Translations under genes and position numbers: made by a program
Assembly (NCBI RefSeq): GCF_014750655.1
Contig: NZ_JABBXD010000001.1
Location: 543,102-607,101, forward strand
From: Salinimonas profundi
GTDB taxonomy: Bacteria > Pseudomonadota > Gammaproteobacteria > Enterobacterales > Alteromonadaceae
Length of the DNA: 64,000 nucleotides
Direction of reading: 5' to 3'
Notes under the pieces: model-generated
Told to the model about the DNA's origin: nothing
The model's database searches: none
The model's input: only the letters and a program-made list of their open reading frames with translations
Shown: one piece after another, positions 39,481 to 51,226 of the stretch
Layout: every line of letters begins with the position of its first letter
Numbering within the stretch: the first letter of the stretch is position 1

Positions 39481-40011
39481 ATGCCTAGAAAATTTATTAA
39501 ACGATTTTTGCCTGACCACCAGAAAATAAAGCAAAACCGTGCGCTGAGTATGTTTGGCACACTGTTACATGAGCCCAATCTCTGGCATCTAAACCGTAAG
39601 TCCGCCAGCGGTGCCTTCGGTATAGGGTTATTTTTTGCTTTTTGGCCGGTACCTTTCCAGATGTGGTTGTCAGCAGCAATGGCAATCCCGTTTCGCGCTA
39701 ACCTCCCTTTGTCTGTGGCAACGGTGTGGATTACAAACCCCTTTACAATGCCGCCAATATTTTATGCTGCTTATAAGGTAGGAACGACTGTACTTGGGAC
39801 CGAATCGCGACACTTTGAGTTTCAGTTTAACTGGCAATGGGTTGTCGAAAGCATTACAACAATCGGCCCGGCCTTTTTAGTTGGCTGCGCAATATGTTCT
39901 GTGGTCGCCGGACTGGCAGGATATTTTGGACTCAATTGCGTATGGCGCTTTTCTGTGAAAAAAGCATGGGATGCGCGCAGAGCAGCAAGAGAAGATAAAC
40001 AAGCTGATTAA
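39481..40011 (+). CDS. DUF2062 membrane protein
   Basis: A 176-residue protein of the DUF2062 family, with two to three hydrophobic segments and a conserved N-terminus, MPRKFIKRFLPDHQKIK. Family members often contain FAFWPVPFQMWLSAAMAI and TNPFTMPPIFY as seen here. The function is unknown. I start at the ATG at 39481 because the upstream TTG at 39463 has no family support. It diverges from comEC and converges on the XRE gene. Confidence 0.9.
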   Translation: MPRKFIKRFLPDHQKIKQNRALSMFGTLLHEPNLWHLNRKSASGAFGIGLFFAFWPVPFQMWLSAAMAIPFRANLPLSVATVWITNPFTMPPIFYAAYKVGTTVLGTESRHFEFQFNWQWVVESITTIGPAFLVGCAICSVVAGLAGYFGLNCVWRFSVKKAWDARRAAREDKQAD

Positions 40012-40019
40012 ATATATGT

Positions 40020-40244
40020 TTATCTGCTAGCCTCTTTATACTGAAATACCTCTTCAAGCGGTTTGCCGAATACGCGTGCAATTTTAAATGCGACCTCCAA
40101 TGATGGAGAATACTTCCCTTTTTCAATTGCCATGATGGTCTGACGAGTCACCCCTACCCGCTCAGCCAATGCTTGCTGCGTCATCTCATCTGCCATAAAG
40201 CGCAGCGTCCTGATTTTGTTGGCTATCTGAAAAGTACCCGTCAT
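40020..40244 (-). CDS. Small XRE-family transcriptional regulator
   Basis: A 74-residue single-domain helix-turn-helix protein of the YgzD/YozG type. The HTH is MTQQALAERVGVTRQTIMAIEKGKYSPSLE read in overlapping parts, with the recognition helix at VTRQTIMAIE. The ATG at 40244 overlaps the TGA of the membrane protein gene by one base (TGATG), so the two are translated together. Such pairs usually show the regulator controlling its own operon. Confidence 0.92.
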   Translation of the reverse strand: MTGTFQIANKIRTLRFMADEMTQQALAERVGVTRQTIMAIEKGKYSPSLEVAFKIARVFGKPLEEVFQYKEASR

Positions 40245-40711
40245 CAGCTTTGTGCACGATATAAATAGAGTTCTGTGGTAAACCTCACCATTTCCGCAAT
40301 CCAAAAAATGGTCAGCAGTTTTAGTTCGATGGGCGCCAGTGCGTAGCGAATGAAAGCCGAGGAGGACTCCATTGGCGTATAATGATTTATCACTTGCTGT
40401 ACGATGCAGCTTATTACACCAATAGCTAGTACCCAGTAAGCGGCGTTTGTACCTACCAGCCGATAACCACGTTCTCGCTCATCTTCTTTTTCACCGGCAC
40501 CGCGCTGATTGTCCATCGCCAGCGCAAGATGCAACACAACCTCAATAATGATAAAGCTAACAACAACACGGAGAATCAATGCTGCACTCTCTTGTGGTCT
40601 GACAGCATCACCCGCGATCAGCGCATGATAAATATTATCGGCATAAATTGAGGCAATTATTACTGTCACTAACAGCGACACCCACAAACTTTTTTCTCTG
40701 AAAGAAAACAT
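40244..40711 (-). CDS. Four-helix membrane protein paired with an XRE regulator (DUF2178-like)
   Basis: A 155-residue integral membrane protein with four predicted helices (about 8-26, 42-62, 86-108, 120-145). The central loop EKEDERERGYRLVGTNAAYW resembles the DERD-x-I motif of DUF2178-like proteins that co-occur with small XRE regulators. I choose the ATG at 40711, which follows a GGA-rich site, over the TTG at 40744. Function unknown. Confidence 0.75.
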   Translation of the reverse strand: MFSFREKSLWVSLLVTVIIASIYADNIYHALIAGDAVRPQESAALILRVVVSFIIIEVVLHLALAMDNQRGAGEKEDERERGYRLVGTNAAYWVLAIGVISCIVQQVINHYTPMESSSAFIRYALAPIELKLLTIFWIAEMVRFTTELYLYRAQS

Positions 40712-40916
40712 CTGTCCATTCCAATGTTTTATATGTTTAACCAAGAGTAATATAAAACAAACACAATGTTAAAAATTTTATACATTAAATGTAAATATAT
40801 GTGATCAGAAAAATGAATTTATATTTGGATTATCCGGTTAGGTGAATGGGTAAAAGTGTGTTGCATAATGCTGACCTGCATCAGGCCAGCATATAAATTG
40901 CACTGATGAAAGGCGA

Positions 40917-42974
<2,058 letters not shown>

Positions 42975-42980
42975 TTATAA

Positions 42981-43010
42981 AGAAAAAGGCCATCCGGAAA
43001 GGATGGCCGA
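42981..43010 (-). terminator. Intrinsic terminator between zipA and ligA
   Basis: GGCCATCC (42988-42995) and GGATGGCC (43001-43008) form a perfect eight-pair stem around GGAAA; on the minus strand TTTTTCTTT follows. It sits just after the zipA stop codon and 30 bases before ligA. Confidence 0.8.
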
Positions 43011-43016
43011 GAAAAG

Positions 43017-44255
43017 TTATGCCCGTGAAACGATTCGGCGCCGCTCGAAGTCTCTGATTTTTTCGATATATTGTTGCAAACCTTGTTTGCTCAGCACACT
43101 GCGTCGTCCATCAAGCACCTGAGCATCAAACTCATCGGCTATTTTGCGAGCGGCATTATGCATCATATTAAATACCTGGTGTGCATCGCCTTCAATCGGC
43201 AGAATCATAAACAGTGACACACCCTTGGTCGAAAAGGTTTCCAGATTATCGATATCAAAGCTCCCCGGTTTAAACATATTGGCCAGACTAAACAGCACGG
43301 GCCCCTTCCCATTGGAATTTACATGTCGGTGAAAAATATCCTGATCACCGAACTTAAAGCCAAGGGTCAAAAGCAGAGGTAATAATGCTGCACCGGAAAT
43401 TTCGTTATCCTCAGCCGCTTTCACATTCAGAATCAGCACTTCCTGAGCAGACGAAGATGACGTTGAATGACCTCTTGTATCGCCTGTGTCACTGCTTGCA
43501 TGAGTGTGATCTGGCTGCGAAGCAGGCTCATCGAAATCAATACGCATCTGATCATCGCCAAAACCAGGCTCCTGACGCTGCTTCGATGGTGCCCGACTGC
43601 GGCGTTTTTTCATAAATCGGTCGGTGCTGTCGGTGTCTTCTGGCTGACTTTCCTGAGCCGCAGGGCTATCAAGACTGAACGAGGGCACATTGTCATCAGG
43701 CTGAGGATCGGCTTTGACGACGCGATCCGTGCCTTTTAATAAAAACCCGGGCGGTTCGGGAATAGCGTCTCTGGCTTCATCGGTTTCATGAGCACTCGCA
43801 TGGCTGCCTGCCATATGCGGTTTAGGATTGGAAACCACCGACCCGTAAAGCTTCTCTTCCGGGGCACTGGTCAGCGATTCACGGGAAGATTCATGAGTGT
43901 CAGAATTTGCTGAGTCGCTGTTTTGTTTATCAGATGAAGCGGGTTTAGATGTTTCCTTACCACCGTGTTTGGAAACCGCATCGCGACTGGCACTGACTAC
44001 GCGGACTTTACCTAACCCAAGGTCATCAAAGTCGTTGGACGGACCGTCATTGTCATCGTCAGGCGTATCCCATCCATCGTGCTCAAAGCCAGGCTCCTGC
44101 CGGTGACGTGCGCTATTATCCCATTCCCCTGGCTCGACACGCTCACGGGAATCAGGCTTATTACTTTTTCTGATTTTCCATATACCGTGGGCAAGCACGC
44201 CTAAAATGATCAGGGTGCCTACTACCAGTAACGACAGACGTAATTCATCTTCCAT
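43017..44255 (-). CDS. zipA: Cell division protein ZipA
   Basis: Bitopic inner-membrane protein that tethers FtsZ at the division site. It has 412 residues: an N-out membrane helix at about 6-26, a long charged, Ser/Asp/Pro-rich linker (about 30-270), and the C-terminal FtsZ-binding domain (about 275-405) with EVLILNVKAAEDNEISGAAL. Longer than E. coli ZipA (328) because of the linker. It lies between smc and ligA, a familiar order. Confidence 0.95.
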   Translation of the reverse strand: MEDELRLSLLVVGTLIILGVLAHGIWKIRKSNKPDSRERVEPGEWDNSARHRQEPGFEHDGWDTPDDDNDGPSNDFDDLGLGKVRVVSASRDAVSKHGGKETSKPASSDKQNSDSANSDTHESSRESLTSAPEEKLYGSVVSNPKPHMAGSHASAHETDEARDAIPEPPGFLLKGTDRVVKADPQPDDNVPSFSLDSPAAQESQPEDTDSTDRFMKKRRSRAPSKQRQEPGFGDDQMRIDFDEPASQPDHTHASSDTGDTRGHSTSSSSAQEVLILNVKAAEDNEISGAALLPLLLTLGFKFGDQDIFHRHVNSNGKGPVLFSLANMFKPGSFDIDNLETFSTKGVSLFMILPIEGDAHQVFNMMHNAARKIADEFDAQVLDGRRSVLSKQGLQQYIEKIRDFERRRIVSRA

Positions 44256-44275
44256 CTTAATTAAGTCGCCCTTTG

Positions 44276-47200
44276 TTATGATTCTACAAATGCCATGGCT
44301 TCGTCGACATCAACCGCGACCATACGTGATACGCCGGGCTCAGCCATCGTAACGCCAGTCAGGTGCGTCGCCATTTCCATAGCAATCTTATTATGGGTGA
44401 TATATATAAACTGTACTGTCTGCGACATTTCTGACACTAAGTTACAAAAACGCCCCACATTGGCATCATCTAACGGCGCATCCACTTCGTCAAGTAAACA
44501 AAAAGGTGCCGGATTCAGCCGGAAAATTGCAAACACCAATGATAAAGCGGTTAGTGCTTTTTCTCCACCGCTTAATAGATGAATTGTGCTATTTTTCTTA
44601 CCCGGTGGCCGTGCCATGATGGTCACCCCGGTTTCAAGCAAATCGTCGTCAGTGAGTTCAAGATATGCCGAGCCCCCTCCAAATACTTTGGGGAATAGCG
44701 TCTGGACATCTTTATTGACTCTGTTAAAAGTCTCTGCAAACCTGTCCCGTGTTTCTTTATCTATCTTCCTGATTGCCGCAACCAGTGTTTCAAGGGCATC
44801 ATTAAGATCTGCGTATTGTTCATCCAGGTGCGCCTTACGCGTGGACTGCGCCTCAAACTCCTCGACTGCCGCAAGATTTACCGCACCCAGACGGGTAATG
44901 GCTTTTTCGGTATCCTCCAGCATTTTCTGCCATTCGCTGTCGCTGGCATTGTTGTCCAACGATGCCAACACTGGTTTCAGTGAATAACCTGTGCCATTCA
45001 TTTGTTCCAGTATTGCATCACCCCGGGCGCGGGTGCTTTCAATATCAACTGTCAGACTATCAATCGACTGCTGCCTGCTGGCGATCGATGCTGCAATGGA
45101 TTGCGTGTCCTTTTTTCCCTCGTCAATAATTGACTCAAGTTCGTTGAGCGTCGTGCTTGTCTGCAGAATTTCAGTCTCAACAGCGTCGCGTTGCGCTAAC
45201 AATAACTGTAGCTCGTGCTGCTGCTCCTGTGCCGGAGAGGAAAGTTTTTGCAGCTCTTCATTTAACTTATTAATACGTGCCGCGTAACTTTCCAACTGCG
45301 CCTGGTTACGCGTAACCTGCTCAGCATAACGTTCTACTGCATGCTGCTGCTGACTGAGCGCCAACTCAAGCTGATGGCGCTGATTCTGGTATTGCGAAAG
45401 CATCGTGCGCTGGGAAGAAACGCTGGCGGACAGTCTTTCCTTTTCTGTCGTTAATGTTTCAGATTGTTCAGACAGTTCACTGAGAATTGCCTCCTGCTCT
45501 TCGAGCGACGCTGACAATTGTGCTAACTGGGCAGTTTCCTGTGCTTCAGTTTCAAGCTGTGCTTCAAGCTCATCCTGTTTGCGTGTCAGTTCACTCTGGT
45601 GCCGCTCATAAAGCTTCACCGCCATTGCCTTACGTTCAGAGGCCGAATCATGCGCCAGCCGCTTTTGCTGTAGCGCCTGTTTACTGTCCTCATAAGCTTG
45701 TCGAGCATCGGACACGTTCTGTCTGGCAGCGTCACGCTGCTGCTCAAGCGCGTCGACCTTTTCACGGTTTTTCTTCAGCGACGCGCTGAGCGTCGCAATC
45801 TGATTCTGCCGGCGAACTGCCCCGTCTGCGGCATTATCACCTGGTGTGAATATCCAGCCCTTCGCAACAACGAAACCATCACGACTTAACAGCAAGTCTT
45901 TATCCTGCATTGCGGGGGCCCGGCTTAAGGCTTCATCCAGATCGCTGCAAAGATAAATCTGATTAAAATAAACCGGCACCGGTTCGTCTTTAAATAAGGC
46001 GTGCGCCAGTGTTCCCGGAGTAATGTCTTTTTCTGTCCCAACCGTTTGCGTAATGGCGAGATGGCCGCCCGCGATTAGCCCGGGCTCAACATTGTTTGTA
46101 TCATTAAACTGTACTGGCTGATGCAAAAAGCGTAGTACGCTCTCCACTGCCGTTTCCAAAGAAGCCGGCACAGTAAGCGTTTGCCATAAGGGTGTAACCA
46201 GTGCACTGTCAATGTCTTCCAGACTATCTTCCTGCAGCGTTTCCAGCGCGGCGAGTTTTGATGTCAGAATCTGGTTTTGCTGATCTGCACTACGGTATGA
46301 TTGTTCCAGTTTTTCCAGTTCGGTGACACGAATATCAAGCTCGCGATGATTTTGGTCACAGGTCTGCGCCATGACGTCGATATCGCCTTTCAATGTCGAA
46401 ATCGCGCTGGTCAACTCCGTGATCGTTTCGCTGTCGGACTGTCGACTTATTTCCTGTACCTCGGCCTTAAGTTCACTGATACGCTGGCTGGTACGTAATT
46501 GCATGGACAGTGCCGATTGGATCTGCGCGTGAGACCGCTGTACTGCGTGCCGGGCTTCGTTGTACTGACTATCGTGAGTACGGGTCTTTTCAGAAAAACT
46601 GTCCATCTCACTTTGGGCCAGTTCAAGTGATTCCTCACACTGCTCGAGTTGTGCACTGGCGGTTAAACATTGTGGCTCAAGCGTCTCAACCTGCGCGCGG
46701 GCGCTTTCATGAGCACGTTGCGCTTCAGCGGCTGACGCTGTAACAAGGTCCTGTTGTGTGTGAAGATCATCAATTTCAGCATTAATCTGCTCGGTGCGCT
46801 GTTTACTATGTAGTGCATTTTGTTCGAGGCGGGTAATATCGTTAGCTAGTGCGAATGACTTTTGCCGCAGATCATCCAGCGTATCTTTTTGATCCTGTGC
46901 TTTTTCAATGTAGCGGATCAGCCCGGCCTCATCGCCTCTGAGCTTAGCTTCTAAACTGTCGAGCTCCCGCTGCTCACTGTGCTGGCGCTCTGTAAGCCTG
47001 GCTATTTTTTCATCATGAGCAAGCCAGCGAATTGCAGTAAGCTCAGCTTTATACTGACGCTGTCTGGCTTTCAGCGCTTTATAGCGCTGAGCAGCAGCAG
47101 CCTGACGTTGTAGCTTTTCCAGTTGTCGGCCCAACTCCCCGCGAACATCATCCAAGCGCTCAAGATTTTCGCGGGTATGACGGATACGATTCTCGGTTTC

Positions 47201-47734
47201 TCGTCTGCGTTCTTTATATTTTGACACCCCCGCGGCTTCTTCCAAAAAGATTCGAAGCTCCTGCGGCTTGGATTCTATCAGTCTGGATATCATCCCCTGT
47301 TCGATGATGGCGTAACTTCTTGGCCCAAGTCCGGTGCCCAGAAAAATATCGGTAACATCTTTACGACGACAACGGGTACCATTTAAAAAGTAGGTGGACT
47401 GCGCCTCTCGGGTAACTAACCGCTTAATGGCAAGTTCATTGTAGCGGGCATACTCGCCCCCGACTCTGGCCTGGCTATTATCAAAGATAAGCTCAACTGA
47501 ACACTGACCCACAGGCTTTCGGCTCGAGGAACCGTTAAAAATGACGTCTGTCATTGCATCGCCGCGAAGGTTTTTGGCTGAACTTTCTCCTAATACCCAT
47601 CTGACAGCATCAATGACATTGGACTTGCCGCAACCATTGGGACCAACGATCGCCGTCATCTCCCCGGGAAAAGGAATAGTGGTTGGTTCAACAAACGACT
47701 TGAAGCCGGCCAGTTTGATTTTAGTCAGGCGCAC
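44276..47734 (-). CDS. smc: Chromosome segregation protein SMC
   Basis: Condensin ATPase of 1152 residues. The head carries Walker A GPNGCGKSN (31-38) and, at the far C-terminus, LSGGEKALTALSLVFAIF and the Walker B LLDEVDAPLDD. Two long coiled coils flank a hinge (about 505-640). The gene is large and in-frame. It heads the smc-zipA-ligA group and diverges from cysZ across about 215 bases. Confidence 0.96.
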   Translation of the reverse strand: MRLTKIKLAGFKSFVEPTTIPFPGEMTAIVGPNGCGKSNVIDAVRWVLGESSAKNLRGDAMTDVIFNGSSSRKPVGQCSVELIFDNSQARVGGEYARYNELAIKRLVTREAQSTYFLNGTRCRRKDVTDIFLGTGLGPRSYAIIEQGMISRLIESKPQELRIFLEEAAGVSKYKERRRETENRIRHTRENLERLDDVRGELGRQLEKLQRQAAAAQRYKALKARQRQYKAELTAIRWLAHDEKIARLTERQHSEQRELDSLEAKLRGDEAGLIRYIEKAQDQKDTLDDLRQKSFALANDITRLEQNALHSKQRTEQINAEIDDLHTQQDLVTASAAEAQRAHESARAQVETLEPQCLTASAQLEQCEESLELAQSEMDSFSEKTRTHDSQYNEARHAVQRSHAQIQSALSMQLRTSQRISELKAEVQEISRQSDSETITELTSAISTLKGDIDVMAQTCDQNHRELDIRVTELEKLEQSYRSADQQNQILTSKLAALETLQEDSLEDIDSALVTPLWQTLTVPASLETAVESVLRFLHQPVQFNDTNNVEPGLIAGGHLAITQTVGTEKDITPGTLAHALFKDEPVPVYFNQIYLCSDLDEALSRAPAMQDKDLLLSRDGFVVAKGWIFTPGDNAADGAVRRQNQIATLSASLKKNREKVDALEQQRDAARQNVSDARQAYEDSKQALQQKRLAHDSASERKAMAVKLYERHQSELTRKQDELEAQLETEAQETAQLAQLSASLEEQEAILSELSEQSETLTTEKERLSASVSSQRTMLSQYQNQRHQLELALSQQQHAVERYAEQVTRNQAQLESYAARINKLNEELQKLSSPAQEQQHELQLLLAQRDAVETEILQTSTTLNELESIIDEGKKDTQSIAASIASRQQSIDSLTVDIESTRARGDAILEQMNGTGYSLKPVLASLDNNASDSEWQKMLEDTEKAITRLGAVNLAAVEEFEAQSTRKAHLDEQYADLNDALETLVAAIRKIDKETRDRFAETFNRVNKDVQTLFPKVFGGGSAYLELTDDDLLETGVTIMARPPGKKNSTIHLLSGGEKALTALSLVFAIFRLNPAPFCLLDEVDAPLDDANVGRFCNLVSEMSQTVQFIYITHNKIAMEMATHLTGVTMAEPGVSRMVAVDVDEAMAFVES

Positions 47735-47950
47735 AAACAGGCTCTCCAGCCAAAAATGTATGCAGACCAGTCACGTAACTTATCATCCAGATGTCCGGGT
47801 GTTCATACGCACCGTATGGGAAGTGGCATATTGGAATTATTATTATGCGCAAAACTTTAGCAGAACTCACAGGCTGTAACAATTCGCATTTGAAACTAAG
47901 GGGATAGCTTCATGTATACTATCATTTTACCCTTTCTGACAGGAGCAAAA

Positions 47951-48691
47951 ATGATAGCAAGAAGCGGTGTTGCGTATTTCACCAGTGGCTTTTCTCTTAT
48001 TCGGACAAAAGGCCTTAAACGCTTTGTCTTTATTCCGATGGCCGTAAACCTATTACTTTTTGCAACAGCGTTTTACTTTTTATTCGGTCAGATAGAAATG
48101 GGCATTGCGTATTTGATCAACCTTATACCTGAATGGCTTGGTTGGATCCAGGAGGCATTGGTTTATCTGCTTTGGCCCGTTGCTGTCATTTCCGTGCTGC
48201 TGGTATTTGCATTAATTTTTGGCACCCTGGCTAATTGGATAGCCGCTCCCTTTAATGGCATTCTCGCTGAAAAAGTAGAGCGCCATCTGACGGGTCAGGA
48301 TATGGGCGATGAAGGTGTGCTGAGCCTGATAAAAGATGTGCCCCGAACGCTGGGCAGAGAGTTTTCCAAATTCATCTGGTATCTACCCAGAGCAGCGTTA
48401 TTTTTTCTTATTTTTCTTTTCGTACCGATCGTGGGTCAAATTATCTGGTTTCTTTTTTCAGCCTGGATGCAGGCCATTGTGTATTGCGATTATCCTTATG
48501 ACAATCACAAAGTGCCATTTAACAGAATGCGACTCCACCTTAGTCAGCATAAAGGACGAGCAATGACATTTGGTATGATGGTCAACATCTTCTCATTGAT
48601 ACCCGTGGTGAATTTTATAGTGATGCCTGTCGCAATTTGCGGGGCAACAGCGATGTGGGTCAATGAATTACGCGAAGAAGTCGTGCGCTAA
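47951..48691 (+). CDS. cysZ: Sulfate uptake protein CysZ
   Basis: Inner-membrane protein of the EI24/CysZ family that promotes sulfate uptake for cysteine synthesis. From the ATG at 47951 (AGGAG about ten bases upstream) it has 246 residues with four to six hydrophobic segments and the motif PRAALFFLIFLFVPIVGQ. An earlier frame start at 47912 has no ribosome site. Its position beside zipA matches other gammaproteobacteria. Confidence 0.94.
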   Translation: MIARSGVAYFTSGFSLIRTKGLKRFVFIPMAVNLLLFATAFYFLFGQIEMGIAYLINLIPEWLGWIQEALVYLLWPVAVISVLLVFALIFGTLANWIAAPFNGILAEKVERHLTGQDMGDEGVLSLIKDVPRTLGREFSKFIWYLPRAALFFLIFLFVPIVGQIIWFLFSAWMQAIVYCDYPYDNHKVPFNRMRLHLSQHKGRAMTFGMMVNIFSLIPVVNFIVMPVAICGATAMWVNELREEVVR

Positions 48692-48707
48692 AAAATGGAC
48701 AAATGCC

Positions 48708-50153
48708 CTACTCAGCCTGCCTGGTGGCTTGCGCGTTAAACGCGTTGTAACGATCAAGCCACTTTCCAGCGCGCTGCTGGTCACCCGCGTAATGAAAGTG
48801 CTGGAAAAAGTTCATAAACACGGGCCGTTGTGCTTCAGGAGAAAGCAGTTGTTTTTTCCACAGCTCAAGATATATATCAGGAATTACACCACTGTCATGG
48901 TGCTCCATAAACGTTATCTGACGACTTGGTTTATAAGCATTGACGGCCACCGAGCTGCAGGACTTCGACGCCCCGATAGCGACGGTTTTATTTAACGCCT
49001 GCCACTGGTCAAGCGTGGCCAAAGGTTTATAGGTAATTTTCCCATCCACAATCAGATTGGGGGCTTTTGCGCCGTCGCAATACTGCTGTGCAGTATCAAG
49101 CGGTAGAGGATACTCATCCACAAAACCAGCAAAATGTGCCAGTTCATGCACCAGGACCGAATAACTGTCTGATAAATCCAGATACATAATTCCATTATGG
49201 ACATTCGCTTTGCCCGCATCGCCTATCATTATGATGTGTGTTGCGCGAGTACTTTCGACCGGCTTCTCCAATTGACGGATATCGCAGCCCATACGACCTG
49301 TTTGCTTCCAGTCAGACGCGCATCTAACGCTATCCTGGCTTAACCAAATGGGTTTTTGCAGGCAAACAGGTAATGATTGAAGACGTTCGTCGGTTATAAA
49401 CGCCTCGTAAAGCTGACTGGCACGTTCAATACTGGACAACGATGTCGCGAACATCTGAATTTTCTGGGCACACTGCTGCTTTTGCGTCCAGGGTGTGAAC
49501 GTCACTGCCTGAGGCGTTTGTACCTGATAATCCTGAATGATCTCCAATAAGCGTTTGGCCATGGCATGGTGATTAATGGCTGCGCGTTGCAACAACTTCA
49601 TGCCACCTTTCATGTCCCCTTCCTCAAACAACATCCGACCTAGTTGAAAAGCACTTTGCGGATAGGCATCGGCGGTTTTCTCCAGCCACGGTCTGGCTTT
49701 ATCAACAGATTGATTAAGCAGATACAAATCCGCCAGCGCGGCCTGTGCTGGTGCGTGGTGTTGTTCAGCAGCCCGAATAAGCCAGTTCTCCCTGACTGCC
49801 ATGTCGTCGCTGGTCATGGCGTAGGCAAGCTGTGCGTCGGCAACGCCCCCGCGCGCTGCCAGGCGCAATAAACGCTCACTATTGGTTGCATCCTTATCCA
49901 ACTGATATAGCGCCCACGCCGCTTCAGGCTGACGCAAGCTCACCAGCTTTTCAAGCCAGAATGCGTTTTTATCAGCAGCGGCCAGCGACACTAATCGTTG
50001 CCGGGCTTTTTCGCTACCCAATAGCGAGGCTTGCCACAAAAGCGGTTCGGGCTTTTTGGCATGACTGGCGTTATTCAGTAACTGAGGAAGATGAAAACTG
50101 CTGTCACCTGCGACCAGCACAAGTGCCAGCAAGGCAATGATTAACCCACGCAT
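48708..50153 (-). CDS. Exported Sel1/TPR-like repeat protein with zincin motif HELAHFAGFVDEY
   Basis: A 481-residue protein I cannot assign to a named family. It has an N-terminal signal segment, then Sel1/TPR-like helical repeats (about 40-205), for example AAWALYQLDK, GGVADAQLAYAM, HHAPAQAALADLYL and SAFQLGRMLFEEGD. The C-terminal half contains VLVHELAHFAGFVDEY at 333-348, a metalloprotease HExxH motif (H336, E337, H340) followed by G343 and D346-E347-Y348, a layout reminiscent of M64-type peptidases. Several paired cysteines suggest the periplasm. It follows nlpI by 11 bases, so it is probably co-transcribed; NlpI is a protease adaptor in E. coli. Confidence 0.85.
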   Translation of the reverse strand: MRGLIIALLALVLVAGDSSFHLPQLLNNASHAKKPEPLLWQASLLGSEKARQRLVSLAAADKNAFWLEKLVSLRQPEAAWALYQLDKDATNSERLLRLAARGGVADAQLAYAMTSDDMAVRENWLIRAAEQHHAPAQAALADLYLLNQSVDKARPWLEKTADAYPQSAFQLGRMLFEEGDMKGGMKLLQRAAINHHAMAKRLLEIIQDYQVQTPQAVTFTPWTQKQQCAQKIQMFATSLSSIERASQLYEAFITDERLQSLPVCLQKPIWLSQDSVRCASDWKQTGRMGCDIRQLEKPVESTRATHIIMIGDAGKANVHNGIMYLDLSDSYSVLVHELAHFAGFVDEYPLPLDTAQQYCDGAKAPNLIVDGKITYKPLATLDQWQALNKTVAIGASKSCSSVAVNAYKPSRQITFMEHHDSGVIPDIYLELWKKQLLSPEAQRPVFMNFFQHFHYAGDQQRAGKWLDRYNAFNAQATRQAE

Positions 50154-50164
50154 AGTAAAAGTGT

Positions 50165-51055
50165 TTACTGAACTTCAGTGGCAGGATCACGAAGCCGCTT
50201 TAGTTCTTTGCGAGCGTAGCGATGTTCGACATAGTCATGGACATTGGTACTGAGCGCAAGTTTGAAATAATTTGCCGCCACACCCTGATTTTGCTTTTCG
50301 CTATGATATTTACCCAGGTAAAAGTATGCCTCGCATAATCTTTCCGTCAGTTCCCGCTGGTTTGATACCCCCTCGATTAGCGAACTGAGGAGCTGCTCTT
50401 CCTGCACGCTACCGGTATACAAATCAATGAGACCGATTGCCCAGTGGCCGGCAGTCAAATCTGAACGTATGCTTTTGAGATAATCCTGTGCGTCCTGTTC
50501 ATTCACCTTCGCCATAGCGAAATAGAGCCATAGCGCGCGAAACGGGTCAGAAGGCTCCTTGAGATAGAATGTTTTAAGATCTTTAACCGCAAGATCTGAG
50601 CGATCACCGTAATAAAGAGCAATGCCACGGTTTAAAAATGCAAAATCATAGTCAGGATTAATATCCAATGTTGAGTCAAAAGCTTCATAGGCCTGAATGT
50701 ATTCATCTTGCTGAATAAAATGAATACCAATTGAGTTATACGCCTGTGCCATATCCGGTTTAAGCTGTAATGCCTGACTATAGTCAAACTGTGCCAGGCC
50801 ACCTAAACCGACGCTGTCATATAACATGCCGCGCTGATACGTCAATTCGGCACGTTCTTCATCACTCAGATCGCTACTGTCGAGAATCTGGTTATAACGA
50901 AGAATCGCCATTTGTGAGCGAGGACTGACAGGAACCGGTTCAGCAAGCAACAAGTTGCCCATCTGGCCGCGCGATTCGGGTTGAGGAGTCTGCGCGCAAC
51001 CAGCCACTGTTATGGCAGTGAATAAAAAAAGAATGAGACTTATCAGTTTGTGCAT
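50165..51055 (-). CDS. nlpI: TPR lipoprotein NlpI
   Basis: Outer-membrane lipoprotein with TPR repeats, 296 residues (E. coli 294). The signal peptide ends at lipobox TVAGC with C20. TPR units are visible at AELTYQRGMLYDSVGLGGLA, AQAYNSIGIHFIQQDEYIQA and FAFLNRGIALYYGDRSDLA. In E. coli NlpI links the Prc protease to the peptidoglycan hydrolase MepS and is encoded next to pnp, as it nearly is here, separated by cdd and a DUF1244 gene. It precedes the zincin gene. Confidence 0.93.
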   Translation of the reverse strand: MHKLISLILFLFTAITVAGCAQTPQPESRGQMGNLLLAEPVPVSPRSQMAILRYNQILDSSDLSDEERAELTYQRGMLYDSVGLGGLAQFDYSQALQLKPDMAQAYNSIGIHFIQQDEYIQAYEAFDSTLDINPDYDFAFLNRGIALYYGDRSDLAVKDLKTFYLKEPSDPFRALWLYFAMAKVNEQDAQDYLKSIRSDLTAGHWAIGLIDLYTGSVQEEQLLSSLIEGVSNQRELTERLCEAYFYLGKYHSEKQNQGVAANYFKLALSTNVHDYVEHRYARKELKRLRDPATEVQ

Positions 51056-51226
51056 GTTAAAAATGGCATCACTTTAGTAAACAGGTATATCGCATAACGA
51101 CATTATGCTTTACCCGGGAGCAACCAATCATAAAATGAAAGCCGCTTCCCTGATGGAAATGACTGGCGCAACCTTCGCCCATTTGCCCTGAAAAGTAAAG
51201 CTTATCGATGTTTTTGCAGGAATAAT

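Noticed and set aside
40867..40893. ATGCTG...CAGCAT inverted repeat after ligA as terminator
   Set aside because: The stem is short and no T-run follows on the minus strand, so I did not call it a terminator.
44295..45611. Several Ser/Cys-rich frames opposite smc
   Set aside because: Shadows of the coiled-coil and head regions of smc; repetitive Ser content comes from the reverse of Glu/Gln/Leu codons.
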